Source: Dipteris shenzhenensis
Taxonomy: Eukaryota; Polypodiophyta; Polypodiopsida; Gleicheniales
Strand: one strand, 5' to 3'
Length of the DNA stretch: 64,000 nucleotides
Assembly: GCA_047967505.1 (NCBI GenBank)
Contig: CM106541.1
In this document: in pieces, positions 31,849-41,256 of the stretch
How the letters are laid out: every line of letters begins with the position of its first letter
Numbering within the stretch: position 1 is the first letter of the stretch
Notes under the pieces: generated by a model
What the model saw: the letters and a program-made list of their open reading frames with translations, nothing else
The model's database searches: none
Told to the model about the DNA's origin: nothing
Translations under genes and position numbers: made by a program

Positions 31849-32259
31849 GGTTGGGAATCCATTCCCTCAACCATTGACAGCTTTCCCAAGCTGTTTGGCA
31901 GCCTCTGGAGCCCTCATTCTTGCTGGTCTTGCTGGTTTTCACACTCCCACAAGTGTTTGGGACCTTTTCGAGCAATTCTGTTGCGAAAGATCTCATTCTG
32001 ACGCGAGAAGATCGCATTTTGGAGCAACTACCGCGAAGGAGATGCATTTTCGAGCAAATCTGAGCAATTTCTGCAGCCAAAACCTAACTGAACGGACCTG
32101 TCAGAAAATCGGTACAGCTGTACGGACACTGTCAGAAATCGCATTATAAAATTCCGTACAATTGCGTCAAAAAAATCCGTACGACTGTGCCGAAAATCCG
32201 TACATTACGTTAGTAAGTATTTACTGCAGTACAGGAGCTCGGGATGCGTGCCAGTCATT

Positions 32260-33292
32260 TTTAAATGAGGAGAATCACTTTCCAGGACGTGAATCCACCT
32301 GCATATGTTGATACACAGCAAGCTGTCCATGCACCAAATGTGCAAGAAATGGTACCACCAAGTACTCCCACAGGTATACAATCAAGGGTAGATGATGGAT
32401 CATCTATTGGTGGAAATGATGAGCCAAATGTGGCTGATATGCAGGTGGGACAGCAAGCTGAAATGCCCTTAAGAAGATCATCTAGAGTGTCTAGACCGCT
32501 TGATAGGTTTGTTCTAGGGGTAGACTATTTGATGGTCACTGATTGCGGGGAGCCTTCTTACTATAGAGAGGCTATGATGCGCGAGGATCAACGCAAGTGG
32601 GAGTATGCTATGCAATCAGAGATGAGTTCACTTGTGAAGAATAAGACTTGGGACTTGGTTTCTTTGCCACATGGAAAGAAAGCATTGCCATGTAAATGGG
32701 TCTACAAGATAAAGGTCACAAGTGATGATGTGCCTAGGTACAAGGCCCGTTTGGTCGCTAAAGGGTTCAAGCAAGAGAAGGGTGTGGACTTTGATGAGAT
32801 ATTCTCTCTGATTGTGAAGATGACCACACTTAGATGCATGCTTGGACTAGTGGCAGCAGAGGATATGGAGCTTATGTAGATGGATGTCAAGACAGCTTTT
32901 TTGCATGGGGATCTGCATGAGGAAATTTACATGGTGCAGCCGGAAGGCTTTGAAGAAAAGGGCAAAGAGCATTTAGTTTGGAAGCTGAAGAAGAGTCTCT
33001 ATGGTTTTAAGCAAGCGCCTAGAGAATGGTATCAGAAGTTTGATGCTTTCATTCAGTCCCAGGGTTTTAGAAGGAGTGAAATTGATCACTGCCTCTACAC
33101 TAAAAGGGCTAAGGATAATAGCTTGATACTCTTGGCACTATATGTGGATGATATGCTATTGGCTAGCAAGAATACTTATGAGCTAGATGCATTAAAGGCC
33201 AAGTTGCATGAGGCCTTTGATATGAAGGATTTGGGACTTGCAGGTCATATTCTTGGTATGCGCATCACGCGTGATCGGAGTAGGAAACCTCA
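32260..33292 (+). pseudogene. pol: Reverse transcriptase of a second copia lineage captured in the leader
   Basis: Contains an end-of-integrase hinge (SSRVSRPLDRF), then KWEYAMQSEMSSLVKNKTW, CKWVYKIKVTSDDVPRYKAR, and after one in-frame TAG (32877-32879) [36 protein letters not shown] and the intact active site LYVDDMLLAS (33139 onward) follow, ending at MKDLGLAGHILGMRI. The TAG is one base from the CAG expected there. This RT differs from the host element's own (34440-35085) and belongs to another copia lineage. It has no LTRs of its own. The surrounding leader carries GTGCCAG repeats on both sides, suggesting capture by template switching. Confidence 0.85.
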
Positions 33293-33822
33293 CATTTCGG
33301 AGCTGCCTCGAGTAACGTGCCAGTATTTTGGAGCTTCCTCGAGCTGCGTGCCAGCGTTTGGAGCCATTTGGAGCTGCTGAATTGATCCGGAGACCTCTCT
33401 TTGAGGCTTTTCCTCCTCATTTGGCATCCCTTTGCCTTGGGCTGCGAGCTTCTCTCCGTTGGATCTCTTTCAATCCATTTCTACGTGCTCTCCTCCTCAT
33501 GGGAGCACTTCTTTTGCTGTAATTCTCATTTCCAGCCCTCCTCTGCTCGCATTCAAAGCCTTTCATTGCTGTCCTTTTGGGCTACGTCATTGGGTAATCC
33601 GTTGTTGCATTGGTTTTTTCCAATTTTTGCTTCGTTTGCATTTTGGGAAGGCCTCGTGTTGCCTTTGGGGATTTTTCTTGCAACAAGTACACCTTGGGAC
33701 AGCAGAGTCTTTTGCAGACATAAGCTTTGAAGCTTGGGCAGATTTTTGACACTTGATTCTGAGAGGTTGCCTTTCTCTCATTTGCTTTGCCAGTTGGTGC
33801 ATTTGCCTTGTATTTCAGCACC

Positions 33823-34798
33823 ATGTTTGGTGGCAAAGATGATTTGTTTGGGCTGATTGGGGCCGATGACAAGCTTGATGGCACCAATTACCCCATGTGG
33901 TCATACATGATGGGACATGTTTTGGTTGCCAAGAATCTATGGCATATTGTTTTAGGTTCTGAGGCTAGGCCTACACGCACTGTTACTGGTGCTACAAGGT
34001 GCTATGCCTCCTTCACAGGAGCAAATTCAGTGGGATGGTCGTGATGCCAAAGCACATGCCTTGATTCCTCTTTCAGTGAAACGGGTTATTATCCCTCATA
34101 TTCGGTCTTGTAAGACAGCTGAGCAAGCATGGGATCAGCTTGCATCTTTGTATTAGGTGTGGAATGAGGCGAGGGTTGCCTATCTCCGCAGGCAGTTGAA
34201 AGATTTAAAGCTTGATGAGGGTGGTAACATAAATGCCTATCTCACTAATGTGAAGGATTTGAAAGAGCAGTTGGCTAACATTGATGAGATTATGCCTGAT
34301 TCTCAGTTGGTTTCTAATACCCTTGATGGGTTGCCTGATTCATATCAAGGCTTTGCTACTACATTGCGGTTGGTTGCAGGGGGTGATGCCAATCATTTCT
34401 CATTTGACCAGCTTGTTGCTCTTCTTCTTCAGAAGGAGCAAAGTCGTGTGAATCACAATGTGGTTTACAAGATTAAACGGAAAGCTGATGGTTCAATGGA
34501 CCGTTACAAAGCCCGTCTTGTTGCTAAGGGCTATGCTCAACAGCATGGCATTGACTTTGAGGAGACTTTTGCTCCCACTTCTAGGATCACTACCATTCGC
34601 ATTGTTATTGCCTTTGCTGCCCACTTTCATTGGCAGATACATCAGCTTGATATTAAGACAGCTTTCCTTCATGGGCATTTGCAGGAAGAGGTCTATGTTT
34701 CCCAATCTCCTGGCTTTGAGGTTGAAGGTTTTGAAAGCAATGTATGCCACTTGAAAAAGGCCCTCTATGGATTGAAGCAGGCACCTCGGGCTTGGTAA
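33823..34798 (+). pseudogene. gag-pol: Gag fused in frame to reverse transcriptase by internal deletion
   Basis: Gag starts MFGGKDDLFGLIGADDKLDG at 33823 and shifts frame near 34000. It continues after a TAG (34154-34156) as [40 protein letters not shown] and [12 protein letters not shown]. The next residues, [20 protein letters not shown], are already RT. Compared with the full elements to the right, the zinc knuckle, protease and integrase (about 2.2 kb) are gone, yet the frame is preserved, giving a 213-codon open stretch to PRAW at 34798. Confidence 0.88.
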
Positions 34799-35633
34799 TC
34801 GAGAATTCATTATCATTTGCTCACACTTGGCTTTCAGAACAGCCCTACAAAGGCTACCCTTTACATCCGCAAGCATGGGACAGATTTACTGATTTTAGTC
34901 CTTTATGTGGATGACATGCTTGTAACTGGGACACATGCTCAGCAAATTGCAGATTTTAAAATTGATTTGCAGCAGACATTTGCTATGTCTGATCTTGGTC
35001 TTCTGCACTACTATTTGGGAATTCAATTTGCTAGCAGTGAGGGGGGCATTTTGATGTCACAATCCAAGTACATTGGACACTGAGGATGGCAGCAGTACAT
35101 GTGATGTCACTCTCTATTAGCAACCAGTTGGTTGTTTGATTTACCTATGCCATATGAGACCTGATCTACAGTATGCTCTCTCACAGTTGAGCAGATATAT
35201 GCACAGCCCATCTATGCACCATTGGCATGCCGTGAAGTGTGTTTTCAGATATCTTAAAGGCACTTAGCATTTAGGCCTTCTTTATGGGGCTGATACTTCA
35301 CTTGTCATGCATGGGTTCACTGATAGTGATTGGGCTGGTTATTCTGACACTCGTGTGTCACATAGTGGCAACTGTTTTATGCTTGGTACTTCATGTGTTT
35401 CTTGGTTCAGCAAGAAGCAGAGTACAGTTGCTACTTCTAGCTATGAAGCTGAGTACAGAGCGGCTTTTACAGCTATAGTGGAGTTGGCTTCGGAAGCTAC
35501 TTGCAGATCTTTGTGCATGTCAGACTTCTCCTACCGTCATCTTCATTGATAGTCAGAGTGCTTTGGCTGTTCCACGGAATCCAGTTTTCCATGCTCGCCG
35601 AAAGCACATTGAGGTTCACTATCACTATGTCAG
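34799..35633 (+). pseudogene. pol: Copia RT end and RNase H
   Basis: After the TAA where PRAWY should continue, the frame runs LTLGFQNSPTKATLYIRK and LVLYVDDMLVTGT (active site intact) to MSQSKYIGH, then loses a piece near 35083. It resumes with CLIYLCHMRPDLQYALSQLS, FTDSDWAGYSDTRVSHSGN and WFSKKQSTVATSS (RNase H). DSQSALAVPRNPVFHARRKH near 35555 shifts frame again. It stops at the LINE inserted at 35634; the last residues of the protein are at 37207-37335. Confidence 0.88.
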
Positions 35634-37206
35634 AGAAAGAAAGAAAGAAAGTTTATTAAAGTCTTCGGAAGACCGATGGGTCTATGAGACTGTGAAAATC
35701 TTGATACAACAAGTTGTGGTAGTGGAGCTACTAAACGAGCGTCCATACCAATGCAAAATGCAAAAATGCAGAATGGCAGTACCAAGTCCTACAACATAGT
35801 CATGTCGATGGTCGACTATATATCAATCTCAACATCATCATCAATATCATCATCATCATCAGCAGCAGCAAGATATCAAGATGGATGAGGCAGTGGAGGC
35901 ATGAAGTCGGCAATAGAGTGCTGTCAGCCACTTAGAGGTGAGGTCTTGGTACGTCTCCTAGTCGTACCTCTGCATCTGACAAGGGCTACTGTGACCCCCG
36001 TTGGTTGGGCTCCTACTCTAAACAAGGAGGGGATGTCCCCAAGTGTGATCTGTGTGTCGACCCCTGTCTGAGCTGTCGGGTCACATGCTCCGGGTCACGA
36101 TCATGTCGAGGCCTCATCTCGTGGGGGGTCCATGTGATCTAGCTGAAAGAATTCCGTGATAGAGCTCTGAGAGGGATCAGCCGAGGAAGAAGTCTGCTCC
36201 TGTCTCCGTGCTCGGAGTATCCTCTCACGGTATCTAAGTGCCTCATGAATGAAACCTGCCAAACACCAGTGGTCTAGGTAGGAGAGGAAACATGTTAAGA
36301 TCCCATAACTATCCTTGAAGAGGCAGTGGAAACACCCTCGGATCTCATAGTACACAGGACACCTGAAGATGAAATGCTCCTCTTTCTCAACCTCCTGCAT
36401 GTCACAAAGTGTGCATATGCGCCTCTCCCTGGGTAGTCGCTCTGCTCTGCCGCTCTTGATGCGAAGTCTATGTGAAGAGACCTGGAACTGCGGAAGAGAG
36501 ATCCTCAGTGAGTGGGGTAGGTGAATCTGTGTGTATCCTGGTGGGTCAATGAAACCCTCCGCTGTGATATGTAAGAAGTGATCTCTGTAGGAGCTAAGCT
36601 TCACTGGGAGTTCACTCGGTCCCAACGAGGTCCGAAATGTGTGTAGCTGTAGTAGATCCTCATGGATAACCTGGTTGACCTCGTGTGATAAGAGGGGAGA
36701 AAACGGAGCATCCATGCTATACTGGAAGGGAGGTAGTCTATCCATGTGGAGCTCCAATTGCTCAAACCATCTCTCTGTATGAGCATACCAGCACCTTTGG
36801 TCTCCTCCTGCTACAAGTGCCATGGAAGAGGATAGAGCTATCCATGGTAGCCTGCTATGCCCCGAGGTATAATCCCCATATTCCCTAACTCGGTACAAAT
36901 ACGTGATGATCTGAAATGCAGCATCTAGCTGTAAAGGGAGTGACCCAAACTCAGCCTGAATGATCTGGTGAGGAACGGATGACTTACCATGAATCATCTG
37001 TGATAACATGAGAATCTATAGCCGCTCCACACGGGCCCACTCTGTATCCAACAAGTCTGGCCCCCAACAAGGGCAACAAGGGCTGCCGTACATCCCCCCT
37101 GGGCGAACCAAGGAGTCAAAAAGCAATCCCTTGGTACGTGGATCCTAAATGTGCGAGTGGAAGCACTGCCTCTCTAGTCTGGCCAATGAAGCATACCCTC
37201 TACTCA
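35634..37206 (-). mobile_element. Family C LINE, 5'-truncated, inserted in copia
   Basis: A (GAAA)n tail at 35636-35651, TTTATTAAAGTCTTCGG, hairpin arms and an (ATC)n-bearing 3' untranslated region, then 1.1 kb of ORF2 C-terminus. The copia RNase H frame continues on both sides (HYHYVRE to the left, GDIELSYVPTEDN to the right), with about a dozen bases of copia missing at the junction. Confidence 0.88.
36101..37009 (-). pseudogene. Family C LINE ORF2 C-terminus, 302-codon open stretch
   Basis: One of the best preserved C-terminal regions of family C. It begins MLSQMIHGKSSVPHQIIQAE and includes DRLPPFQYSMDAPFSP, HSLRISLPQFQVSSHRL, then CTLCDMQEVEKEEHFIFRC, a C-x2-C-x9-H-x4-C finger, then FIHEALRYRERIL and SSITEFF. 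The finger is shared by all family C copies and resembles the zf-RVT-type end of plant LINE ORF2, thought to help bind nucleic acid. No RT core is present, so it cannot work alone. Confidence 0.85.
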
Positions 37207-37335
37207 CTAGGTGATATTGAGTTGTCTTATGTTCCCACTGAAGACAACTTGGCAGATCTTTTTACGAAGGCTCTACCTCGACCTAAGTTTGAGGCTTTTC
37301 GGCAAGCTTTAAACTTAGTACCTTTTGTAACTTGA
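37207..37335 (+). pseudogene. pol: C-terminus of the copia RNase H
   Basis: GDIELSYVPTEDNLADLFTK, then RPKFEAFRQALNLVPFVT and a stop, the standard end of a copia polyprotein. It is separated from the rest by the LINE at 35634-37206. Confidence 0.9.
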
Positions 37336-37453
37336 TCTTTTGTACTCTGTACAGTCATAGGTTGCTATATCCTACAAGACGAACGTGTGTAACCATGATA
37401 CTAGCTATTTAGGTATCTTGAGCCATGTCCAGGACACTTCAGCCCATACCATG

Positions 37454-37743
37454 GAGGGGGGTTTGTAGGCTATCTCATGGGCTATTCATAGATGCCACTT
37501 ATACCTTGGTATGAGCCTTGTAGGCCAAGTTATAGTCAGTTAGGACTATTGGTACTATTAGTTTATGTACCATCTAGGTCAATTAGGACACTTAGTCCAG
37601 TGAGGGTAGTTAGCCCTAGGGTTTTGTTATGTTGGCTCTCCCTTGAGCGTCCACACTTCAGTTTTGCAGCAATCTATTACAGCATCTCGTTTTTCTCCAT
37701 TGTGCTTCAATTTTTGAGCTTCCATTGCTTTCAACACCCAACA
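37454..37743 (+). repeat. Polypurine tract and 3' LTR of the chimeric copia element
   Basis: GGAGGGGGG (37454-37462) precedes the LTR at 37464-37743, which is 280 bp and near-identical to the 5' LTR. Few differences between the LTRs suggest a fairly recent insertion, although the inside is heavily rearranged. Confidence 0.9.
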
Positions 37744-38560
37744 TCAACAGAAAACGCCTCTCCTCAACCTGTAGTGGAATGAGGTCCTCATCCATGGAGA
37801 TCGCTGGCTGGTCTCGTAAGGCTGATCTACAAGGTAAAGCCGAAAGTCATGCCTAGGCGTCATGGAACCGTATGATAAGGGGCTGCTCTCGATTGGGGTC
37901 CCTCGCTTTTTCTTGGAGCAGTAATGGACGCAACTTCTCAAAAGTCAGAGGTTTGGCCCTCTATCCTGTTGTCACAGTTGTAACGAAGCTTTTGAAACTC
38001 CGTGGTAGCCTCCTAAGTACCATCAAGGCTAATTGGTCGGAGTCTACCTTCTGACCAACTGATGCTAGTTGATTCCTCACCACCTTGATCTTCGTCAAGA
38101 GATCATGTACCGAATCTCCCTCATCCATATCCATATTGTATAGTTGATGTTGAAGTGTCAAGATCCGGGATGTATCATCTGTCTCATACAAATCCTTCAG
38201 AATACCCCACCCCTCTACTGCCGTGTCAGTCATCTAGATGTGAGGAATTACAGAGTCTGCCATAGTCCCTATGATAAATGCCACGGTGTGGGCATCTCTA
38301 TCCTCCCATGGTTCGAGTTCCTTTCCATCTACTGGTATAAGTATCCTCCCCTTTTTACCCGTCATATCCTCCGGATTTGTCTCCGCTCCCGTTGTCAGCT
38401 TCCATAGTTTTCGAGCCACTAAATGACTCTCTTCACCTTGCAGATAGGATAGTTAGTCCCATCCAAAATTAGGGATGGTGAAAGAAGGAACTCGACGGGA
38501 AGAGGAGGAAGGGAGAGAAGGGGCTGAAGAGGCTTCAGCTTCTGAAATCGACATCTTTGC
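37744..38560 (-). pseudogene. gag: Copia gag related to the element at 7.6-10.6 kb
   Basis: Minus strand: MARKLWKLTTGAETNPEDM (38419 onward) and the open 90-codon piece MTDTAVEGWGILKDLYETDD...QLALMVLRRLPRSFKSFV (38233-37961). A shifted stretch continues toward 37744, where the copia LTR on the other strand cuts it off. A stop separates the two pieces (38234). It is the Gag partner lying downstream of the LTR at 38785-39728. Confidence 0.85.
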
Positions 38561-38773
38561 TACTAAACCACATAGCAAAATCGAAAAGCGAATTCAACTG
38601 TTTGTAGACTAGAACTCTGTACACAACTGACTGAACCTGAGTCACCCTCCTTCTCGCAAGGGCACAATCCTCCAGTCGTGGAAGTCGAGTTCCTAGAGCT
38701 TCTAAATCAGGGTCGTCCTTCAGCAAGGTCCCCTTGCCTTCAAGCTCCCACACTTGTGAGCCTCCTACTTGGC

Positions 38774-38784
38774 CTTTGATGCCA
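38774..38784 (-). promoter_or_regulatory. Decayed primer binding site
   Basis: On the minus strand TGGCATCAAAG stands where TGGTATCAGAG is expected, directly adjoining the LTR at 38785. Both changes are transitions. Confidence 0.7.
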
Positions 38785-39728
38785 TGTTAGAAACCAACCA
38801 ACAGAGGTACGCACAGTGGAAGACTGATAGAATAGCCCAGGAGCTCACATAGTGTGTGTGGTGAGTGGAATCACAAACTTCTTAACTTCATGTGCTTCAA
38901 ATAGATGTGCAGACTAGTAAGTAGATAATGATCCAGCCAAATATAGAAACAACCAAAACAATCTATTTTTGTCTAAAGCTATGGACACAATACAAAAGAT
39001 AGATCTAGAGTCCCACCAGGATGTGGTTCTCTGATCTTACCATAAGGTACTTCTATCTGCCGGATATCTCTAGATCACTGATCCCGTGTGCTCCACCTCG
39101 AGTGTATGTAGACTCTCCATCCAAAGACCTCAGCAACTTGCTGCTCTAGAAGACAGCCTAGGCTCCAGCCCTCGATGAGCTCAGTCTGCAGCAACCTCTG
39201 GGTTTCCTCTGCCTCCTAGATGTAGGCCTGAGGGTGAGTCCTCTGCTGCTCCTGCTGCTCCCAAAACTGCTGGCTGCTGGATACAAAATGACCTGCCAAG
39301 GGGCCCTTTTATAGGACCCAAGAGGCCCCCAAAAATACAGACTGGCAGCCCCTTCTTGGCTTGTCCCCAACGGACCCCACCAACTCCTCTTTTATGGGGC
39401 TGTGTGCTGGCTGACTGGGTTGGCCAGCCGACTAGCCTGTTAGCCGGCAGGGTGCTGCTCTCTTGCAGCGCCATGTATCTGCCTCTGTCCCAGATCTGAT
39501 CCAGCCCTGCAGGCCATGCTCCAACCTCCATACAGGTCCGTATACCGGGATGCTGTCACTGTCAGCTCATCGCTTTTTTCTTGGGTCCCTGCTGCTGCCC
39601 TCTGCTCCGCCTTAAGCTCTTGCAGATCCTGCCTAACAGCCAGGTCTCTTCTCATGATGCCCTAGGTCTCCCTCCCCCATGCTCTCCTCATTTGGGGGCT
39701 TGTAGATGGGGAGGTGACCTTTCCAACA
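38785..39728 (-). repeat. 5' LTR of a gag-bearing relative of the non-autonomous element
   Basis: TGTTAGAAACC to TTTCCAACA, 944 bp, with long blocks in common with the LTRs at 26725-27843 and 28409-29531 (for example CACAAACTTCTT, GACACAATACAAAAGATA, GGGGCTT(G/A)(T/C)AGATGGGGA). The TATA box is TATAAAAG on the minus strand (plus 39306-39313). It is linked to gag at 37744-38560, unlike its non-autonomous relative. Confidence 0.85.
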
Positions 39729-40560
39729 AGGCCCTCAACCAAGAAGAGGGTACCTATTGTGCTGACGGGGAAGTGGGCTGCTTGGAAGGAGGGCCAGGAT
39801 CCGAAGGGGCAGGCGCCTCCTGGTCAGCGAGAGAAGGAGCTGAAGGAATGCTATCTCTGGCCGCAACCAAAACAGGGTGAGAGAGAGAGTCAAGAACATA
39901 AGAAAGGGCCTCCTGGTCTATAGAAACTAGTGGAGGTAGGGCAACTCTATCACAACCCAACGAGGCTCAGAAGGTGCTGGGCGTGTAAGAGGTGCCGAAG
40001 GAACACTCTATTAAGAAGGAGCAATACAAGAGGGCTTCTTGGGCCTTTTTTTCTTCCTTGGGCAATCTCTAGCAAAGTGCCTAAACATCCGCAAATCTGT
40101 CAGCAACGATGACCCTAACTTCGGGGACTCCATCAGAATCTGATTGTAGGGAGATTGGGGATCTTTGTGACCAAACCAAAGGAATCTCCGATCGTGGTGA
40201 GGAGTCGCTGATAGACCTGAGGCAGACCTGGGAAGGGAGGGGCGGGCGGCAAGTGAGGGGAGGATAGGGGCAGCAGCGAGGGGAGGGAGGCGGAAGGGAA
40301 GGTAAGGGGGTGAGGCAGTAGCTTGGAGGGAGGGGGGTGGGAGAGAGAGGCGGAAGGGTGAGTGGCAGGGAACGAGGAGGGAGGGGGGGGGCAGAGTAGG
40401 GAGGGAGGGGTGGGGGAGGGCAGGTGGAAGGGGGAGGGAGGGGCAGGGCAGAGCAGTGGAAGGGGGGGCAGCAGCAGGGGGAGGAGAGGCAGCTAGAGGT
40501 AGGGGGGCAAGGGGAAGAGGGGTGACATGGAGGAGCTGCAGCTCCAGCTGAGGAGAAAGC
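39729..40560 (-). pseudogene. Family B LINE ORF1 with zinc knuckle and G/C-rich 5' part
   Basis: Minus strand from 40560: a pyrimidine-rich 5' stretch, VYQRLLTTIGDSFGLV near 40200, GVPEVRVIVADRFADV near 40100, then MFRHFARDCPRKKKRPKK near 40080-40030 (end of a CCHC knuckle) and SVPSAPLTRPAPSEPRWV near 40000-39960. This is the uninterrupted counterpart of the family B ORF1 broken by family A at 20985-22236. ORF1 of such elements binds RNA. It ends where the LTR at 39728 begins. Confidence 0.65.
40215..40545. repeat. G-rich purine tract in the helicase intron
   Basis: About 330 bp of runs of three to eight G separated by A, C or T on the sense strand of the helicase gene, ending about 130 bp before the exon at 40672. 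The complementary frame is Pro-rich low complexity and is not taken as a gene. Many groups of four G runs could fold as quadruplexes in the pre-mRNA. Confidence 0.8.
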
Positions 40561-40671
40561 TATGAATATTTTGATATCGGCTGTATGGAAAACATAAATT
40601 GAAATATAAGGGCAAGTGCAGGACTCATGCAATCTGAGAAGATGACAATTGTTGAGAGGTGCTTTTCTCAG

Positions 40672-40758
40672 GTACCTCAATTTATTATGGAAGAAATGAT
40701 AAATGACAACTATGGGGCATTATGCAGTATTGTTTGCACTCAACCTAGACGACTGGCT
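40672..40758 (+). CDS. DEAH-box RNA helicase, exon with TQPRR motif
   Basis: A 29-codon exon in phase 0, after TTTTCTCAG and before GTATGT. It encodes VPQFIMEEMINDNYG, then ALCSIVCTQPRRLA. VPQF directly follows GKTTQ in this helicase group, and TQPRR is motif Ia, which contacts RNA in the first RecA domain. It completes the reading frame of the exon at 12973-13095 despite 27.6 kb of intervening DNA. The 103-bp intron that follows (40759-40861) is ordinary in size. Confidence 0.93.
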
Positions 40759-40861
40759 GTATGTATACTTCTTGTACACAACTTTTTGTAGTATCGCCAT
40801 TTCTTAGCAAAGGTTTCTTTATGATTTAATAAAAGTAATTATGGTGCTTATTGATCTTCAG

Positions 40862-40962
40862 GCTATCTCTGTTGCTGAGCGAGTTGCAGCAGAGCAGTGT
40901 GATGGGGCTGCTGGAAGCAATGGATCATTAGTTGGATATCAAGTGCGCCTTGATAGTGCTTG
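40862..40962 (+). CDS. DEAH-box RNA helicase, third visible exon
   Basis: 101 bp, after GATCTTCAG and before GTATAT. It encodes AISVAERVAAEQCDGAAGSN and GSLVGYQVRLDSA plus two bases (TG) of a split codon. AISVAERV...E and VGYQVRL are conserved between motifs Ia and Ib in DEAH/RHA proteins. The CDGAAGSNGSL insert is like that of plant DExH7-type members. The split codon is finished by G in the next exon to give Trp. Confidence 0.93.
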
Positions 40963-41198
40963 GTATATAACATTACCTTTAAGGAACTTCACAGTTTTGT
41001 AACTCATAAAAATATGAGGCTGGCCTACACTGAGTTTACCTTCAATTGCTGTCTGACGTCTCTTTAGCCAGGATTCAAAATTGTGTAGAGATAATTTGAA
41101 AGCTAACAAAATATTTGCTCTTTAGGCTGATGTAGTGTGACAAATAGCTTGTTATGGCAGGCCTTGATACAGCTGTTGATGTATCTTTGTTCCTGCAG

Positions 41199-41256
41199 GA
41201 ACTCTGGAACAAAGCTATTATTTTGTACAACAGGCATCCTTTTGCGAAGGCTTGCT
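41199..41256 (+). CDS. DEAH-box RNA helicase, fourth visible exon (motif Ib)
   Basis: 58 bp, after TTCCTGCAG and before GTAAGA. Its first base completes TGG (Trp), then it encodes NSGTKLLFCTTGILLRRLA. LLFCTTGILLRRL is the motif Ib region of DEAH/RHA helicases. The exon is easily missed because the frame that an ORF search finds here (starting at 41154) is a different one. The next coding segment should hold the DEVH box; it is not found before 64000. Confidence 0.92.

Larger units (their letters stand above)
31556..37743 (+). mobile_element. Chimeric copia element with two LTRs and a LINE inside
   Basis: LTRs of 279 and 280 bp (TGTAGGCTATC...CCAACA) bound an internal region with primer site, leader, a piece of a different copia RT (32260-33292), gag, an in-frame gag-RT join, RNase H, a 5'-truncated family C LINE (35634-37206) and a polypurine tract. 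The flanking five bases differ (GCACC and TCAAC) and the flanking sequences belong to different transposons, so one end has been rearranged since insertion. Confidence 0.85.
13096..40671 (+). other. Giant intron of the helicase gene (27,576 bp)
   Basis: Donor CAG|GTAAAT at 13096 and acceptor TTTTCTCAG| ending at 40671 join motif I (GKTTQ) to VPQFIMEEMI in the same phase, as conserved in the family. The intron is filled with LINE copies, one non-autonomous LTR element and parts of at least two copia elements. Only the ends (about 13096-13515 and 40560-40671) look like original intron. No coding exon of the helicase was found inside. The retained reading frame on both sides suggests the gene is still functional; that is inference. 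Confidence 0.88.

Noticed and set aside
40081-40680. 199-codon Pro-rich minus-strand frame
   Set aside because: Low-complexity reading of the G-rich tract; most of it is LINE leader and its ends cross the helicase splice acceptor.
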